The notes beneath the pieces were generated by a model. The model was not told where the DNA came from. It made no database searches and worked only from the letters and a program-made list of their open reading frames with translations. A program made the translations under genes and the position numbers. Below are positions 61,598-64,000 of a stretch of 64,000 bases of DNA, in pieces. How positions within the stretch are numbered: position 1 is the first letter of the stretch; every line of letters begins with the position of its first letter. The stretch is from an uncultured Bacteroidales bacterium (GTDB taxonomy: Bacteria > Bacteroidota > Bacteroidia > Bacteroidales > UBA932), in contig CAMJJZ010000001.1 in the NCBI GenBank assembly GCA_946406275.1, positions 3,162 to 67,161 on the forward strand, read 5' to 3'.

Positions 61598-63472
61598 CTA
61601 TTCAACAAAGCCGGAACGGGGATCGTTCTGCTGGATTCCGCTGGTGAGGACCTCGTCACTGGGGATCAGGAGGGCGATACGGGGATCGTCGTACCTGATA
61701 GTGGTGAAGGGATGGTAACCAACGTAGCGGCGGTCAAGGGTTCCCTTGTTGCGGAAGATGGAGAATGCGCGGTCTCCCTCGAAGCAGAGCTCCATGCGGC
61801 GCTCGTCAAGGACGATGTCCAGGAGGGCGTTGTTGGTGCCGTAGAGGGAACCGTCGTAGCCGTGCATGTTGCCCGTGGAGAACATGGCGTCGTTAGGAAG
61901 GCCTGCGCGTTTGCGGATAAGGTTCACATCGTCAAGGGCCTTGGCGTCGTTCTTGCGGGCAAGAGCTTCAGCCCTGTTCAGGAACACTTCGCCCCAGCGG
62001 AGCATAACGGGGGAGGACATGGTTGCCTGACCGTCCTGCCATGCGAACTTGGAGTTCATATAAGGAGCGTACATATTGGTACGGAAACCCCAGCCAAGGT
62101 CTTCGTCGATGTCCGGGCGGATGTAGGCGGGAGTCTTTCCGTTCCAGAAGGTGGCGTCGCCGGTGAAGTTGTGGTCAATAAACCAGCGGTCGTAACCGTT
62201 CACGCTGGTCTTCTTGGCAGTGTACTGTGTTCCCTCATAGGTGAACACATAGTCTCCGGCGGCGTTGGGCGTGAGCCCGGCCACGTGGGCGGTATAGCAT
62301 GCCTGGTTCTCGAAGGGAACGGGGAAGCAGACCGTCTGCTTGCCGTTGTTCAGGACCACGGTGTTTACCGGCTTGCCGGTGTCAGGCCATACATCGGCCT
62401 CACTGTTGTACCACTTGTAATTGAAGTAGGCGTTGAAGCGGTTGTCCATGCAGCTGCCGTCGGCGTTCTTGTAGCGGTTGTAAAGTTCGATGAGCTCGTC
62501 GCTGTAGTACCATTCACCCCAGCCGTTGGTAGAGTACGCCTCGCAGAGGTACATGGAGCCGATGGTGGCTTCCGGTGAAGGGTGGTCCGTGGGATATGTG
62601 AGATGGATGCACCAGATGGTTTCGTTCTGGTTCCAGGTGTGTTTGGGATAATCCTGAAGCTGGTTCAGTGTATAAACGCCTTTCACGGAGCCGGGAGCGT
62701 TGTCTATGAGTTCGTCGCAGAGTGTGATGCAGTCGTCAATGTGATCGTCCCCCATGAACAGGTATACGCGGGAAAGCAGTGCCCTGGCGGCGGTGGCGGA
62801 AACATATGAAGCATCTCCGCGAGCTTCACCCTCATCCATATATTTGATGGCGTCCTTGAGGTCTTTCACAATGGCGTCGAACACCTCACCAACGCTAGCG
62901 CGGGTTGTTGTGGAGTAGTCCATGCCAATCCTGAGGGGAACGCCGGGGAGATCCCTGCCGCATACGTACGGACGGGCGAACAGCGTTACCATATGGAAGT
63001 GTGCGATAGCCCTGAAGAACAGGTTTTCTCCCAGCATCTGGGAAGCCACCTTCTTGTCCTGTTCGCTGGCGCTGGACTCCACGGCCTTCAGGAGACCGTC
63101 TATGTTGGAATTGGCCGCATTGATTATCTTGTAGGCCATCCACCATGTGTAGGTCTTGTTCTTGCCGTAGTCCACGTCCTCATAGCGGTAAGGGGATGTG
63201 AACGGGTCTTCAGAGTAACCGGAAACGGTCACGTTGTCTCCGCGGCTCTCAGTGAGCTGGAAGAGGTGGCGGATATAGGTGTTGCCGGCTTCGGACGTTC
63301 CCTTATACTCCAGATTGTCCTTGAAGAGGGCGTAGATGCCGTCCGTGGTATACTCTGCCGCTGAAGGATTCTCCGCCAGCGCAGATGAAGTCATCGCATC
63401 CGATGAATAGAAGTCCATATTGCAGGACACCAGGGTGAGGAGAGCGATTCCAATTGCAAATATCTTTTTCAT
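61598..63472 (-). CDS. SusD/RagB-family lipoprotein (pair 5)
   Basis: A 624-residue lipoprotein (lipobox Cys17), partner of SusC5. ENPSAAEYTTDGIYALFKD at the N-terminus matches SusD1 better than SusD2-4. ARALLSRVYLFMGDDHIDDCI, VFLNRAEALARKNDAKALDDV and LDERRMELCFEGDRAFSIFR are the family motifs. It starts 15 bases after SusC5 ends. Confidence 0.95.
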   Translation of the reverse strand: MKKIFAIGIALLTLVSCNMDFYSSDAMTSSALAENPSAAEYTTDGIYALFKDNLEYKGTSEAGNTYIRHLFQLTESRGDNVTVSGYSEDPFTSPYRYEDVDYGKNKTYTWWMAYKIINAANSNIDGLLKAVESSASEQDKKVASQMLGENLFFRAIAHFHMVTLFARPYVCGRDLPGVPLRIGMDYSTTTRASVGEVFDAIVKDLKDAIKYMDEGEARGDASYVSATAARALLSRVYLFMGDDHIDDCITLCDELIDNAPGSVKGVYTLNQLQDYPKHTWNQNETIWCIHLTYPTDHPSPEATIGSMYLCEAYSTNGWGEWYYSDELIELYNRYKNADGSCMDNRFNAYFNYKWYNSEADVWPDTGKPVNTVVLNNGKQTVCFPVPFENQACYTAHVAGLTPNAAGDYVFTYEGTQYTAKKTSVNGYDRWFIDHNFTGDATFWNGKTPAYIRPDIDEDLGWGFRTNMYAPYMNSKFAWQDGQATMSSPVMLRWGEVFLNRAEALARKNDAKALDDVNLIRKRAGLPNDAMFSTGNMHGYDGSLYGTNNALLDIVLDERRMELCFEGDRAFSIFRNKGTLDRRYVGYHPFTTIRYDDPRIALLIPSDEVLTSGIQQNDPRSGFVE

Positions 63473-63487
63473 AACTGTAGTCTCCTT

Positions 63488-64000
63488 TTAGAATTTGATG
63501 TCAACACCAAGAACAACGGACATAGGAACGGGATAAACGTCCGAGTACATGCCCGGGAGGCTGTAGGAACCCACTTCCAGGTTCACCTCCGGATCCATGC
63601 CGGAGAACCTGGTGTAGGTGAAGAGGTTGTCGGCCGACAGGTAAACGCGTGCCGCGCTCATCTTGGCCTTGCTGATCTTCTTCTGGGGAAGATCGTAGGA
63701 GAGGGTTACGTTCCTGAGGCGGAAGAAGCTGCCGTCTTCCAGGTATCGGGAAGACAGTTCGTGGGCTTGGCTGTTACCGCCTTTCTTGGCCTCCGGATGG
63801 GTGGCCTTGTAGTTTGTGCCGTCCGGGTCTCCATCTTTCCAGCGTACCCAACCCAGTCCGTTGTTCAAGGACTGCTGGTTGTACTGCTGCTGGGCGCCGT
63901 CGGTGTCCATGATGGCCCAGCGGGTGCGGTTGAATATCTTGTTGCCAACTACGAAGCTACTGTTGGAGCTGAGAGTGAAGTTCTTCCAGGTAATGCCAAA
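63488..64000 (-). CDS. SusC/RagA-family TonB-dependent transporter (pair 5), C-terminal part only
   Basis: The minus-strand frame stays open from the edge at 64000 to the stop at 63488, about 170 residues of barrel. Upstream of the first internal Met the sequence reads FGITWKNFTLSSNSSFVVGN, matching the equivalent part of SusC1 (LKWKNWSLGTNFHFVVGNK). RYLEDGSFFRLRNVTLSYDL, LSADNLFTYTRFSGMDPEV and the C-terminal Phe are typical. The rest of the gene lies outside the window. Confidence 0.93.
   Translation of the reverse strand, partial: FGITWKNFTLSSNSSFVVGNKIFNRTRWAIMDTDGAQQQYNQQSLNNGLGWVRWKDGDPDGTNYKATHPEAKKGGNSQAHELSSRYLEDGSFFRLRNVTLSYDLPQKKISKAKMSAARVYLSADNLFTYTRFSGMDPEVNLEVGSYSLPGMYSDVYPVPMSVVLGVDIKF

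Noticed and set aside
60557..62578. Plus-strand open frames of about 328 codons opposite the DUF4832 and SusD5 genes
   Set aside because: Val/Gly-rich shadow translations of well-supported minus-strand genes.

Overview
The window looks like chromosomal DNA of a gut-type Bacteroidales bacterium (Bacteroidota), probably an uncultured Alistipes- or Cryptobacteroides-like lineage. The evidence is five SusC/SusD outer-membrane glycan importer pairs, many Bacteroidota-style lipoproteins, -7 elements of the form TAnnTTTG instead of sigma70 promoters, and an M23 peptidase-dxr-rseP gene order. The genus is a guess. No tRNA, rRNA, CRISPR array, transposase or phage gene was seen, and no gap between genes exceeds 300 bases.

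Layout. 1-3118 is housekeeping: rseP (cut by the edge), dxr and an M23 peptidase on the minus strand, then ruvX and def on the plus strand. 3111-12933 holds a histidine phosphatase, SusC/SusD pair 1 with a divergent glycosidase-like lipoprotein, a DMT-type transporter and an alkaline phosphatase. 13031-19734 (minus) is a GH2 beta-glucuronidase-like enzyme, a DUF4874/DUF4832 lipoprotein, three lipoproteins with a DG-x-F-x-x-W domain and a CSSC thioredoxin-like lipoprotein. 19802-37656 (plus) runs divergently with a similar gene set plus SusC/SusD pairs 2 and 3. 37660-47215 (minus) reads GH20-GH109-SusC4-SusD4-GH31. 47216-53714 is an AT-rich island of repeated [metalloprotease lipoprotein - small lipoprotein - 27-bp repeat] units, the last of which has been replaced by a toxin-like/immunity-like pair. 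53715-58228 (minus) reads GH27-metallophosphoesterase-GH123. 58302-64000 (minus) reads SusC5 (cut by the edge)-SusD5-DUF4832-beta-propeller protein.

How they work together. The enzyme set (GH2 with an NxK motif, GH20, GH27, GH31, GH109, GH123) points to galactose-, hexosamine- and uronic-acid-containing glycans, plausibly host mucin-type or glycolipid chains. DG-x-F-x-x-W and fimbrillin-like lipoproteins would bind glycans at the surface, SusC/SusD would import them, and phosphatases would remove phosphate. No HTCS, SusR or ECF sigma/anti-sigma regulator is present.

Two things stand out. First, five DUF4832-type lipoproteins share two Glu residues about 100 residues apart, spaced like the catalytic pair of a retaining TIM-barrel glycosidase. 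Second, the AT-rich island shows protease/lipoprotein units with an identical 785-bp segment and a chimera that joins a lipoprotein leader to a PD-(D/E)XK-like toxin tip.
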